This document shows positions 1-13,183 of a stretch of 64,000 nt of DNA, piece after piece. Source of the stretch: Lingula anatina (taxonomy: Eukaryota; Brachiopoda; Lingulata; Lingulida; Lingulidae); NCBI RefSeq assembly GCF_001039355.2, contig NW_019774069.1:1285301-1349300 (forward strand). The letters are read 5' to 3'. The notes below the pieces were generated by a model that worked only from the letters and a program-made list of their open reading frames with translations, was not told where the DNA came from and ran no database searches. Made by a program: the position numbers and the translations under genes. Numbering within the stretch: the first letter of the stretch is position 1; each line of letters begins with the position of its first letter.

Positions 1-3000
1 AATATCATTCTTTGGTTATCTTTTACCCCATTGATGGACTGGTTTATACATGTTTCAATATGAACCATGCCTTTTCATGATAGAAAGTATTGTTAACATC
101 TCTCTTTAAAATGTTTATTTTAAAGATTAAATCTAACTTCATTTTAAAATATTTCATAAATGGATTGTTGCGTATATTACAAGGATAGAGAGAATACCAA
201 AAAGCCTTATTATTTATGATAAGCTTCTTTGATATCGGTGGAATGGTTGGAAATATAGAATTTTTTTATTATCAATGTCGAGACCTGCAAATCGTTCGAA
301 AAGTATGATCTGTGTGTAAAGATAAGTATATCAAATTGAAATGCCTGTTTAAAGAAACCGACGTAGCTTAATTTATTTTGTGTGCATTCTATAGAACTGA
401 TCATTAATCCGCTTTAAAATGTTTGGTTATAATTTCAATGACTTTCAAGTGATTTACTATACGAAAAAATGTTTATTTACTGTGCATATAGACCCAATGT
501 TTCTAAAATCGCAGGCCATTGTTATCAAACCCAAAAGGCGAATAAACCAGTCACTAAGGTCGGAACAAGCATGACACCTCAGAATAATGTTGCTTTTATA
601 CATGTAAGCAATACCATAAAAATACATCAAAACCAATAACCATAACTTATCCAGTATCAATAACAATAATTTATCCAGTTTAGCTGAAATTTATTTCTGT
701 TACCTTTATTTTCATGGGTAAAGTACTTGACCATTAGATGTAAATGTCACAAGATATTGCAGTTTTTACTATGTACTATACTCTATGAAGAATACGTACT
801 GGGGTACTTACTGAAAATATTAAGTTAATAAATGTATGTCCTTTCATGAGATGCATGACTATGCCTATCACTGTGTAACGTAAGACAAAAAGACAGCTAC
901 CGCAAATGGTTTGATCGTCAAAAACACTATCTTTGGTACAATATATCGATTACGACCAATTATGCCCCCCCTCCCCCCGTCGTCATTTGTGGTCACCATA
1001 TAAAGAATCCCATTTCGCTCTTTGCAGAAAAGACTTTTACACACAATGGACAATAGAAGTGTCACCCCCTGAATTAGAGTAATCAAATAATATTAATCAA
1101 GTAATCAATAATCAAAGTAGACAGATCTTGAGTAGTTATAATGCCTGGTCTACATTTTTTATGTGAAATTTCCTGTTAATAAAATGATACCAGGAGCATA
1201 TCATTCCACAGTCATTTATATCCCCCAAAGTATTGGTTCAGTAGGGGTGACACTTCTATTGTCCATTGTGTGTACAAGGATTTTATGCGAAGGCGAAAGA
1301 AAAAAGTATTTCTGTTTTATTCAATATGTGTTTAAAGTTTTTACGTTAAATTTATGTCATGTGGCTCTTTGTATCAAGAAGCGTACGAATTTTTATTAAC
1401 TGTGGCTTAAAATTTTACCTAATGTTGTTTCTTTACAGTAAATCCAAATTCACTTAATTGTAACTGTGTGCTGTTGTATTAAAATATCTGTGAGTATGCC
1501 TTGGGATTGTTTCTGCGCGTCATTAATCTGACATTATTATATCAATATTAAAGAAAGGCTATGGATATCAACTTATGCTGCAGGCATTGCCGTTTACTTT
1601 TAAACAGTCGAAATGGCAACCCACTTACGGTGTATATGCAGCCTAAATAACAGTTGGGAAAAGGTCGACTGTGTGATTGAAAGACAACAAAAATGTCAAT
1701 CTAGATGGTTAATCATTGACCATAAATTGTGTATTGCAACATGCCTTATGACTTTTAAAACGCTTTGATATTGACAGTTCATTTGAAGTCTAGGAAGGAT
1801 GCCGCGAGATTCAACGTGGCCTATTAGCCAGGTCACCCACATTGCTACATATCAAGAAGTTGCAATTGTGATGTATGCCATTAGGGGGTTCGAAACGTTA
1901 TTAATGGCTATGACCTAGTATGGCAAAATAGCTCCCCCCCCCATGTCCTTTGCATAAGGTGCCTATCTTGATATACCGGTAGTGCAGTAAAAATACACAA
2001 TTTTTGGATAAAAACTCCTTTTTTGTTGTTTTAGTGGCCACCCTTCGCGCTTTTCCACACAGGGTATCCAGGCGTGTATCGGTGTGAGATAGTGATCAGT
2101 TCTGGAAATAACTCCGTATCTACGTCAGATTTTCAGGATTTTATCATGAAAATAGGCATGGTTGACGACCAGGGTGTGAAGTTCAATTCAGTGGTGTCTG
2201 TTGATTGTACATTCTTTGTTTAGGAGATGTGAGCCCTCAATTATGATATTTCATTAAACAAAGACATTATTTCGCCTCTTTACTGACAAAATCAGTGGTA
2301 AGCCTTTCAAAAATGTAGTAGTTATTGTTGTGATTAAATAGATGTTAAAGGGGTGTTGATAGCTGTTTAAGTGAATGGGGTCTGTTTGAAATCGATATTA
2401 CAGTTTTCACCAACAAAGTGTACCTGTTATGGCCTCGATTAAACAAATTCACCCTGATGCAATTTTAAATGTGACAGCTATATCTCATAACATGCCAGTT
2501 TTTATTTCCTTGTCATATTAGCGAATAAGGGCGGAAATCCTAACGCATACAGTGTATAACCTCTTGAGTGTTATATTAGGTATATTACACAAATTGACTT
2601 GGTTATGCAGTTAGGTAAAAAAAAATCACTGCTTAGATTTGCCAAACGCGATTGCCAGAGGCCGACCCTACACTGTAAATAGCCCAGTGAAAATAATTGC
2701 TAATGCTAGATGACTTTGCATTAAGGTAATAATGGTAACCCTGATAATCTGTGCCAAGAGTTCATGTTGTAAAATGTGTGTTATTGATGTAACAAGTATG
2801 TGTAGTTTCAATATTAATTAAATTGAAATGTCAATAATCTCATTATCATACATTTTGTCCAGTCCTGTGGCGATCGAATTATACAGAAACTATCGTTGTG
2901 TTTCTTAAATTATTTGCGTAATTGTGGTTTCTGCCAATGCTCTGCCGGCTTCAGTTATGACCCCAGGGAATTTGTTCCCCAGTTCATGACTTGTTTAAGC

Positions 3001-6000
3001 CCAGTAGTTCCTGGTAATGGCAGTTGGTGTATGTCGGGGCCGAAGATTAGATAAATACAGATATTAAGCATTGCATGCCCAGAAAAATGTGTGTTTGGAT
3101 AAATCTGTGGAAGACATTTCGAATTCCACATTTTTTTCTTTATTGAATGCTGCATTGGAATGACCGCAAGAGAGGAAATTAAAGAACACCACAATTGCAA
3201 ATTTCTTGAGACGGTAGAGCATGATAAAGATCATCAGAAATAAGGAGTGAAATCGCGCTTCCTAAAATTCAACAACCCTTGGTCACATCAGTTATCACGC
3301 TAGAATGATAAACGTGACGCTGACAGGAACCCTTGTCAGAACATTTTGGATACCCATACCTCAGAGGTATCCACATTAGGCATTGTTTAATATCAACTGT
3401 GAACAACAGAAGAATGACCCGTCGTCGAGAGGCAACCTTAAGAAAAAATCACTGCTGTCATATAACACAGGATTTCCGTCCGCGTCTGTGTTAGACGTTG
3501 TTGTCAAGCAACGAAGTGAATGGAAAAGGTGACATCTTCAGCGTTGGTATAGATTCTATTGGTGATAACTCGGAGTGGCATTTATGCTGCAAACGATATG
3601 ATGTGGCACAAAACGTAAATGAAGAAAACTGAAACATCACCCCTTTTGTCAATGTAGATTTTACATATTCGTATGATTTAGTTCAAGATTAAATCCTCGT
3701 CTGTTGATAACGTGACATTTCGGCATTATTGTGGTAGATTGGAAGTTGGTTAGTGAGCTTTGAACTACATTGGACAATGTAATTCGGATCAGTACCATAC
3801 ACTCTTAAAAGGAATTCTATTAGTTGGGAGAAACACAGGGAACAAAAATCGTACGTCTTTGGAAAAGGGAACACTTTGGTGTTCATTTAATGCAAATAAC
3901 AAATACGACACGCACAGAAAGTGGGAACATGCGTTATTCAGCTACAATAAAAATACAGGTAACAACAATTTCTCGTCAACGGAAGAACTAATATCTTCGG
4001 TTTCTTTGATTCATGAAATGTGTATATAGAGGACGCTACCTTTAATAAAGACTTGTGGTAGAAACCAGTAGGCATGTATAATTTGGTCATTGGCGCTGTA
4101 CATATATGCAACTAAATTGATTTAAGGGGGAGAAAAGCAGACGCAATATTGACTTTTCACGTGAACAGCGTTTCTAAGGAATCAAAGAAACTGCAGGAGA
4201 AGGAATGGAAGATGGCACCACAAAGCATACCTTGCGGGGTGAGTACGTTAATCACCGTAGCGCTCGGCGTTACTGAGTGGCATGGCTTGACACCATCTAC
4301 GATGCAATGCACAATGCCACGATGTACGTTATATAACGAAAGTATCGTAAGGTTATGTGTCGTAAGGTGACTTTCAAAGCACATTGCTGATGATTGTTTC
4401 ATCTTTCGATAAAAAGCATGTTTGTGGTGATGGAACAAACCATTAAAATATATTACATATTCACATTGGCCATTTCAAAAGTTATTATCGACAACAAAAT
4501 ATTTGTTGATTCCAGTAAAATAGGTATAATAAAAAATAACTGGACCCAGTCGTTTGCTTGCAACATCCGAACACAAATTTTTTTCTCCAAAATTTTCTCG
4601 ACACCCGAGCGAGCTGATGTTGACTGGAGACCAGTGCGCACCAATGTATGTTTTTATCGCGTATGAAAAACAGCGGCATATAGATATGATAACAACAGAG
4701 TTTGCTGTCGGGGAGTTATGACACAGTCTGTTAGCCTCTCAATATAGAGCACAGACTGTCGTCAATCGTTTCGTTGACAAAAAAGGATGTTCATTGATTT
4801 TTTCTCGGATTAGAATGCGTCAGCTATGCTAAATAAATTGTGATAATATTTCTGACACACATTTTAATAATGAAGTAATCGTGTTTCGACGCTCCAGTAA
4901 TATCCTAGGCTTTGTCAGGCAAATAAATACATGTTGTTAGCTGCTTTCTCATCTTGACACCCGTTTTTTTCATGGCGTCATTCCCACTCTATTTTATACT
5001 ATGGTGTAAGATGTAAAGAAAAATCCAATAAAATAACTGATAGACATCCCCTACCTCCTTATACATGTACTCAAAAAATTCGCAGTGTTCGTAGGTTTTA
5101 TATACCTGGTATGTTTGCGATTACCAGCATGAGGAGAAATGATAAATTTCTTAATTGCATCAAATCAGATCACCCCCGGAAGTCGTCAACTAAAATCAAT
5201 ATTCACCATCAGGAGCAGCAAGGTATATTTCTAGTAGTAAAGACAGAGGACAGCGTTAAGGATGGGAAAGCCATTTTATTGTCAGGTCCATCCCCGGGTT
5301 TAGAGAGTTAAAGCTAGTATAAAGAAGAGTTAAACAGTGAAGACATAGCCTGTAAGCAAGACGGTATAAGACTGTGAGCTTTTTTTGTACCTTGGGTCTT
5401 TGGGTAGTGGCGGGGTCTGGCGTAAAAAAAAAAGAAAAAAAAAACAAAGTGCATGTGATATCCTTATACCTTTCCGCTTACGAAGTAAACGAGTGACAGT
5501 GTCAAATGTATATGTGCGGTTTATTCATTTACGACTATTCATTTTATTATCACGTAGACGTTCTTAAAGCATTTTCCGTGAATGTTGCCTCGGTGTGTGT
5601 GCCAATATGTGTGTAATATATTGCATGCCGTTTCACGATGTACATGCGTGAACGCCTCACTGATATGACGGGCACGGCTTGTACTGTGATGAGAGTGACG
5701 TTACCAAACTAAACCATCAGAGTGTTAAGTAAATCGCGTTCAAAAATAATTCTCAGCCTAGACCTGCTATTGAAACAAGATCTAGCAAAATGTCTTTTGT
5801 CAGAATAGCTCATAGCTGAAGTAACTCTTTTTACGTTCGTCATATTAAACAAATCACGCTATGCAAGAGTGGCATAAGGATTAAGTAGTTTTCTTTGAAG
5901 ACAAGGCTCTCTGGCTCACTTCAGGAAAGGATGCTTTCTCATGCGAAAGATGACAAACATACAACAGCACAAGATAAATGTTGGTTTAATTCATCGTACA

Positions 6001-7384
6001 GCTATTTTAAGATTTGCTCTTTTACGAATTACATTTGAAAAGATCTTTAAATTATTGTTTCATGTACCAGGTGCACATAGGTTTACTCTTGAGCAGCTTA
6101 GTCCAGGTACACAGGAATTGTCATTGTTATTAAAAATTGTCAATAGCTCTGGATCAAGTCATTGTTTTAATACACCCGACACCCCGTAACCTTTACATGT
6201 AACCTGTTATTGAACTCGGATATGAGTTGATGGATATGACAATTTCTTCAAAGTTTGAAAAATTACGAGTACAGTGTTTAAATTCCCTACAAAACTGAAA
6301 GAAAGTAAGTAGCATCTTTAACTTTTAAACACAATGAGAATTGTATTTACTTCAAAAGAACTGCTAAATTTGTCTGGATGTAATCTGGCATGATATAATG
6401 TCCAGCATTTTTAAAGAAAATAATTTCATTCATTTTCAATGATATGATCAAATGAAAAATATTTCCTTTTTGCATGCACTCAAACTCATGTGGATTCAAG
6501 CAATTTCATTCAAAAACGTGGTTTTACTTGCCCCTGGTATACCTGACAGTTGAAAATGGATTAACGGCAGCACTGGATCGTTAAAAACAATCTGACGGAA
6601 CGATGGAATATATTGATAATTATCCCGGGCTATTCCCAAGAGAAAGAGCCCATTCTAATCAACGCTTGAACCTTTTATGTTACGCTTTACTATTTCGAAA
6701 ATCATGAGCGTGACAAACAGTGATTAGTGTAGTTTTTATCGTTATATACCCTAGAGGCAGCTGCTCTACTTTGCGGAAGTTCTTGCTAACTGGGATAATG
6801 ATAGCCAACTGACAAGGGTCAGCCTTAGCTGTGTCCTTAGTATTCATTAACTCAGTGAATATCATTTCAAAGCCAAGAAATAGAGAGACCCGACGATGTG
6901 TTGCCTTGATCTATGTGTTTATCTGACAACACATAGATACCCACTTGTTTTAAGCCACTGTGGACACAAAAGCAACAGTACCAGTAGGTAAACCATTCAG
7001 TTCATTTAAGTATTTTGAAACTTTTTTTTCTTGTAGTTTTACAGGTCATGAAAACAACCTCTATGTTTCTATTCACGTAGCTTCATTAGTACTATTAAGA
7101 GAGCTGATGGATGGCGGGGAGGAGGGGGGTCAAATGCCAAATAGTGTCAGTTTTGAACATGTCCCGGAACACGAGATACACAGCGTTCGGAATGGCATAC
7201 GGTCGCTGACGGTCACTGACGGTTACTGACTTTTGGATAACAGCACATCTCTATTTTCTCATCTGCAAAATTGTCAAACGAAGTTTCATTATATTTAGTT
7301 TTTTCTTCATGTCAGTATTATGTTTATTGACAGCGCAGTCTAGTGTTTTCTAATATCTTTTTCTTTTGTATATAAGTCTTCTTT
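1..7384. other. Unique non-coding DNA, no gene recognised
   Basis: AT-rich sequence with short open frames only (none above about 110 codons) and no recognisable protein. It holds an imperfect inverted repeat near 1010-1297 and a threefold decamer (GGTCACTGAC-like) at 7196-7231. I see no RNA gene, no convincing exon and no clear transposon ends apart from the inverted repeat. Confidence 0.55.
1010..1297. repeat. Imperfect inverted repeat
   Basis: The arms are about 1021-1068 and 1243-1295, with roughly 175 bases between them. Both carry the core GTGACACTTCTATTGTCCAT, in opposite orientations. Short similar peptides (TLLLSIVC) appear on opposite strands only because of this symmetry. It may be a decayed MITE. 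I could not define terminal ends or a target-site duplication. Confidence 0.55.
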
Positions 7385-7656
7385 AATATCTTTCTACTGA
7401 ATTTCTTATAAACCTTTTACGATAGTCTTGTACATTAACATACTTAGAAAAACCAAATGGTTTTATATATTGATTATTTGTTCATGCTTTTTTAATTTTC
7501 TCTCTTTCTCCAAATGTTTTTAGCACTATCAATAATTGTACCACATAAAAGTTGTCACATTATCAGTAAAATGATAACGCTGTCGCATAAAAAACGCATC
7601 GGAGTTAATTGGCTAACTCGAGCTGATGACGTAAAAGCAGCGCTAGATCTCCCTCA

Positions 7657-7716
7657 CAATCTGATTGCATTCAGCGAGAGGCGCCACGGAGTTGGATCGA
7701 TCCACTTAGACTGCTA
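7657..7716. repeat. Short dispersed repeat
   Basis: The segment from CTGATTGCATTCAGCGAGAG through GGATCGATC recurs at 37556-37612, and in block copy 2 near 18807-18845. It lies inside a 109-codon open frame (7514-7843). That frame is broken in copy 2 by a 28 bp insertion and an 8 bp deletion, so it is unlikely to be coding. Confidence 0.5.
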
Positions 7717-8011
7717 TATTCATTGGAAAGAACCCTTGGATACGGATAAAAGTCGGAAACCGATCATTTTCTCACACCAATTAACAAAGCAGCGAAATCG
7801 TTGGTTGCCCTATTTACAGAAGTGTGCTCTTGAGTTTGACTAAGACATTATTGTCGCGCTTTTTTCTCCCTTTTCCTTTTCTTTCCTTCTTTTGAGAAGA
7901 AGTATGCAGTCGGCAAACAATTTGTTCTGTTTAATTTCCAGGATGTCACATTTTGTAAACAACTTCAAGAAATGACAGTTTTTGACGTCACCTGCTGAGA
8001 CTCACGTCTTA

Positions 8012-8214
8012 GACCCTATTTCCACAGATTAGATCGATCTACTTTAGATCGACCTAACTTCCTGGGGGTTCACGCTAAATAGCTGTCACGAAAGTTAATT
8101 ACCCCCTTACAGCTTGTAGTAGGCGGGACGGACATTTAAGCCGGATTATCTGACAGTAATCTACTGAGACTCCCCGCAGGGATAGATCTATCTAAAAGCT
8201 CTGGGAATACAGCC
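8012..8214. mobile_element. 203 bp MITE with TTA target duplication
   Basis: Short non-autonomous inverted-repeat element. The left end reads GACCCTATTTCCACAGAT and the right end is its imperfect reverse complement (TCTGGGAATACAGCC). TTA flanks both sides (8009-8011 and 8215-8217). Block copy 2 has the uninterrupted site with one TTA at 19355-19357. A 3 bp TTA/TAA duplication is typical of PIF/Harbinger-type elements, so that is the likely class, by inference. Relatives lie at 14370-14593, 26865-27088 and 63567-63754. Confidence 0.82.
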
Positions 8215-8321
8215 TTAGATTCACTGCACAAAATGTTATGATATCAATTATATTTAGGCCATTATGAAAAAAAGTGTCTCCGCAAACTCAATACTTGTAT
8301 TATTTTCTGACATGGATAATA

Positions 8322-8324
<3 letters not shown>

Positions 8325-8377
<53 letters not shown>
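8325..8377. repeat. (TA)n microsatellite
   Basis: About 26 uninterrupted TA units. The equivalent site in block copy 2 (19473-19488) has only about 8 units, a large length difference between otherwise near-identical copies. Confidence 0.95.
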
Positions 8378-8379
<2 letters not shown>

Positions 8380-9149
8380 GATTGCGTAATAATAATATTT
8401 CCTGGAAAACGGTCGACCCTTCTGCGTATGTTTATGTAGATTAGCATCAGTTACTTTCGTAACAGCAACAGATGACGTTTACTAAATAAATTGGAATGCT
8501 CGTATTGATCTGGTTTACCCGTTAGAAAATGCTCTTGAAAACAGTTGACACTTGTTAAATATTGCTGGCAGTAGGTCAGAGTGTTTCTTTTGTCCCCACT
8601 CCTAGAGAAATTTCATTTTAATGTTTCTGTCAATAAAATTAATTCATTCGCCAAATCTGTCCATCAGAAGATGTCACCGAGATTGCAGGACTGATTAAAG
8701 AGGAAAAAGTTAAGGCACAAAAAACCGCCAAATTCATTTACTTTCTACTTTTCGAAATATCCGCTGTCAATCTGTCAATTACATGTAATCGTTCTATCTT
8801 CACTTTAAAATCGTGAACTGAAAACCGGTGCAGCCTTAAAGATAGAACAAGAAATAGTGGGTGTAAAAAGTACTACTCGTATATGATTATTTTCAGATGA
8901 GAGCCAGATTTATATTAAAAAGTAGTGCTAGAGTTTTTAAAAAAGTTAGCAAAACCTAACGATTTCAGAAATCAGTCGAAAACATGGTATTTAATTGCTG
9001 ATAGAAAAATGATATTACCGTGTCCTCTTACCATCTGCAAATTGCACGTAGGGCATTCTGTGTATAATATTCTAAATAGTTAAGTAGTTAAGTACTATGT
9101 GCAGATATCCTTTCACCATCATCGTCGGCTGTCACTCATTAGAGTATGA

Positions 9150-9680
9150 CGACGGCAACTTTTCTCGTGGGAGACGAGCCCAATGTGGGCAGCACAGGAT
9201 CTTCCACGGCAGCTAAATGTGTAGCGTTCTCTTGCCGTGCGCCTGTCGTACGGAACACGTGAGGAAATTATTATTTTTTTTACTGCGCTTGGGTGGCTAC
9301 GGTGCGTGCGATGCACGTGCTTAAGGCGTTCGATACACGTACTTAAGGCGTTCGATACACGTACATTTACAGCTGAACTCAGCTGAAATTGACCATCTAT
9401 CTAGCTAGAGACATATCTGTGAATATCTGTAAAAAATCTATCACTCACCCTGGTAGAGGGTACGCATAACGTACGTAGTGCACGATGCACGGGGCTCGCG
9501 GGACACGTGCGAAAGCCCGTCAGGCACAGAGGTACTTCTGACGTGCGGAGGTTGTGCTTCTCACGTACTTTCCACGCACTTTCTTCTTGCACACTCACTG
9601 CAATCACCAATTACTTGATTTCTTCCCTGTGATCTAGCTACGGCACAGCCAGACGAGAGGAACCTAAAAACGTACGTCCC
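9150..9680. other. CpG- and ACGT-rich segment
   Basis: This stretch is much richer in CG than its surroundings. It carries at least eight ACGT cores in contexts such as CACGTG, ACACGTAC and AACGTACG. It might be a regulatory CpG island or a former repeat. No transcript or start site can be shown. Block copy 2 has the equivalent at about 20240-20890, with a different middle section. Confidence 0.4.
9404..9463. repeat. Short dispersed repeat inside copy 1-only block
   Basis: This sequence (CTAGAGACATATCTGTGAAT onward, ending GGTAGAGGGTA) recurs at 37993-38052. It falls inside the part of copy 1 (about 9344-9466) that has no counterpart in copy 2, so it is probably a fragment of a dispersed element. 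Confidence 0.5.
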
Positions 9681-11579
9681 GAAAATCGTGCGTGCAGTTA
9701 GGACCCAGGCTTCAGATGTTTATATTTCATGGGCACATTTGGGATTAAGAAAGTTAAGATATTCAGCTACACGGTTAACATATTATTTAAAGCGTTCTGC
9801 ATGAAAAAAAAAACATAAAACAAACAAACAAAATGCCAGGGTTAACAATTAACTCAAAATACTCTCGTCTTGGGAGCACAACCCCCTTGTAAAAGCCCAT
9901 TCTTTTCGTGTCACTTTCTCCCGATGTACATTTAAATGGGTCGAATCTGTGCATAAGTAAAGCCTGGGTCCCAACCCAACGTACTGGCTTCTACGGCCAA
10001 AAAATTTGTGGAAACGTGGGATTTTGTGCGTGAGGTGCAACTTTTGGAGGTCGCAGACGTGTCACTTTTACATGTTTCAGCACTTGGTACCAATACCTTC
10101 GCACAGAGAGATTTTTTTTTTGTAGATTCTTTGTCCACGCATATATTTATATTATCTTGTCTTACTTACCTTTCTTCGCATTTATCCCAATGAATAGCTA
10201 CCCTTCTGTTGATCGTGTACGTATTATGTGACCCCAGGACTTTAAAAGTATAGACTTACGCTACGTAAGTCTTATGTTAAATGTGATAAGATTTGAAAAC
10301 AATGTCTAGTGCAATGGAATCTTATTGATTAAGCGTTTCTCAGAGATTTAGCACGAGGTGTGCTCTGAAGTAATGTTTCCCGTGTAACTTAACGACCACA
10401 TAAAAAACTAAATAGCGCTTTTTCATTTATGTTAGCAGTTTGATTTAAATGTTGCTTTAGCACCAAATTTTAAAAAATATCATTGGTAGCCCATACATGC
10501 AAATTTATTTTCACATACAATTCATAAAATTGTTTAATGTAGCCAGATTTATATTTGAGCAGTGTTTTAAGAGACGATTTATATTTTTTTATTTGATAAA
10601 ACAAAAAGTTAACCGAAAAAGACTGGTCTCAAATACCAATTCCTTGAAAGATATTATGCCAATTATTCTTCTTTTTTATTTACAGAATAACATTTCATCT
10701 AATCATCAGTGCCGAGCTCTAGGTCGCCTCTCCTTCCCTCCCCCCCCTCCCCCCAGTTGATAATGAAGCATTGTTAAGCGTATTCAATTTTTGACAGAAT
10801 TGTTTTCCATTTTATGTATTCCTATAAACTCTTGTCTCCAAAGCTGATGTTTTAGATACGACAGACATCAATAAGCATTGTTGAACATAGGGAGATGGCT
10901 GCAGTCATAACTCATTCTTGAAAAATGATATTTCGCCACTTTCAGTTAAAATTCGCTGAAATAGAATTTTGTATTTCTATCACACTTTCGACTTTGAGCT
11001 TGACAGTTGATATATGCTTGCAAGGCACTGCGTGCTCAGCTTGACAGAAGATGAACTTTTCCACATATCGGGTATATCCCAACCATGAACTCTGATATGT
11101 TATCTCCTTGTGCTGTTATTTCATTACCAGAAGATTAGCGGTTTATTCTGAAAAGAGTTACGGGTACGTGTCATTTAAAGGCCTTGTATTGGATATAATT
11201 GATTGCAAAAAAACATAAAATGTAGGTTAGAAGATTGGTTCCAAACCCTCCCTATTCCACTGATGTCTAGGAAGGCACGGGGGACTCGGGTTTGCCTGCT
11301 CTTGGTATCCTGTGGTAAGTTTCTGCTGGTGTCAAAATTGAATTTGCATATTATTAGTTTTAAATATATCTATCATTTGTAAATCTTTGCAAAGTTACCC
11401 AAACCACATTTGTGAAATTCTGAAAATTAAAGGAAGAGGTGTTGAATCTCGCCGGCGTCAGAATGCCTTTTGGTGGCTATAGAGTCCTTATTTTTTATGT
11501 CATACACATGGTGTCACCATACACTATCAGAGATAACACGGTAAATAGAAAATTGATAGGGTTATTCAAGATTACAGGA

Positions 11580-12490
11580 GTGAGTAATATTACTAAAATA
11601 CAGTTCGATGGCGAAAATCAGCCTGATTGGCTTATATTTGCAAAGTTTTGTCGTTTTTTTTCGGGATATACATGTAATATGCCTACACTATATGCAATAC
11701 ATATTTTAATAGTTAAAATAGTTAATAGTTAAAAGTGGAAAACTGATACCCCTATTGTTTTCAAATTTCCAGGAGTGATCAATATTACTAAAATACAGGT
11801 TGAGTTCAAAAAACCAGTCTGATCAGATTCTTTCTTTATGTAGTACAGTTTCCTTTTTTTTAATGCTCATTTTTTTTTTGTATTTTTCATTTTCTGATAT
11901 TCATGCTACATGCAGAACATACAGTAATTCAAAATTTGTGGTGATTATGTGAAGCATTTTGAAATATTGCATCAAATTGGCGGAACATAAAAGGAAAACC
12001 ACTCAAACATAGGACTGAAATATAGCTCAAATTGAAAAAAAAACTTGATAGGATTCTTTTTCTTGAAGATCGTTTTTTTAACTTTTCATTTTCCATATAA
12101 TAGGATTTTCAATGTGTGACTGATATAATATGAAGACCTATGCTAGTTACATTTTCTGAAATTGCATTTTTAGAAATTGCTAGTGATTATGTTCTCAAGT
12201 ATTGTGTAATATTGTACCAAAATTGACAAAAAAGTCGTGCTGTGTCATGGTAACAGTATAAAATGGAAACTGTTACTTATTTTCATCAAAAATACGTAGT
12301 TTTTTTTCTTTCTTTTTTTTTTTTTGTGAAATGTTAATTTTTCACATATTGAGATTTTCAATTGTGAATTTGAACTCTCAGGGGGAGCCATATTCTAATT
12401 ACATATTTTTGCCGTCCGTGTTACTTGCTGTGCGTAATTTGCTGTTCAGCATTGTGTAATATTGCATCAAAGTTGACAAAATAATTTATT
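11580..12490. repeat. Degenerate ~245 bp tandem repeat
   Basis: Phrases such as GTAATATTGCATCAAA with a following TTGACAAA recur near 11961, 12212 and 12453. AATATTACTAAAATACAG recurs near 11588 and 11780. The units are diverged and T-rich. About 630 bases of this (11593-12223) are missing from block copy 2 at about 24573, as expected from recombination between units. Confidence 0.6.
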
Positions 12491-13183
12491 TTTGCATCAC
12501 TGTTTCCCGCTTTTTGTCTGTGCATTTGACAGTTTACAAGCTCTCATATTAACGGTAGACAAAAGCTTAATCATTTGCTGTACAGACATCTCTGTACAGA
12601 CATCATTGGTTCATCTCCCACCTCTCGTTTTCCGATTGCCATTGAGCTATCAAATGATGGAAAGAAACTTGAGAGGGTACCCAAGCTTCTCAGTGATCAC
12701 CCATTTAAGCCACTATGTCTTGCTGCAGCTAAGACAGGCTTAGGTCGATAAATGCAGCATACAATCCCGTTTTCTGTCCTGTGCACTAGTATTGGATCTA
12801 CCTCAATAGGCCAATCATACAATCATTGTATCATTGTTTGCTTTAAAATCAAATTGGGTTTTTAGATATTATTATTAATTCCTCTGCAAAGACTGGTACA
12901 TGCATGAGTAAGAATAATTACTAGGACAGTATCTTCCCTGCGATTAATAGCGTGATCCCTCAAGTATACATGTAATTACAGGAATTTGCCTTAGCCCTTT
13001 TGCTCTTGAAGAGCAAGATAATTGTAGCATCGTTTAGGGGCAGTTCCTTTCGTTAACCTTAATTAACTACAGCCGCTAAATCATCAACACCTGGGACCTT
13101 GAGGCACGTAAGTATCATGACAGCACACATTGTCATATCAGCTGAAACTAACAACCAAGCCAGCACCCACAAGGAAGGGTCCT

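Noticed and set aside
7514-7843. 109-codon plus-strand frame
   Set aside because: The counterpart in block copy 2 is shifted by a 28 bp insertion and an 8 bp deletion with no sign of compensation, and I recognise no domain.
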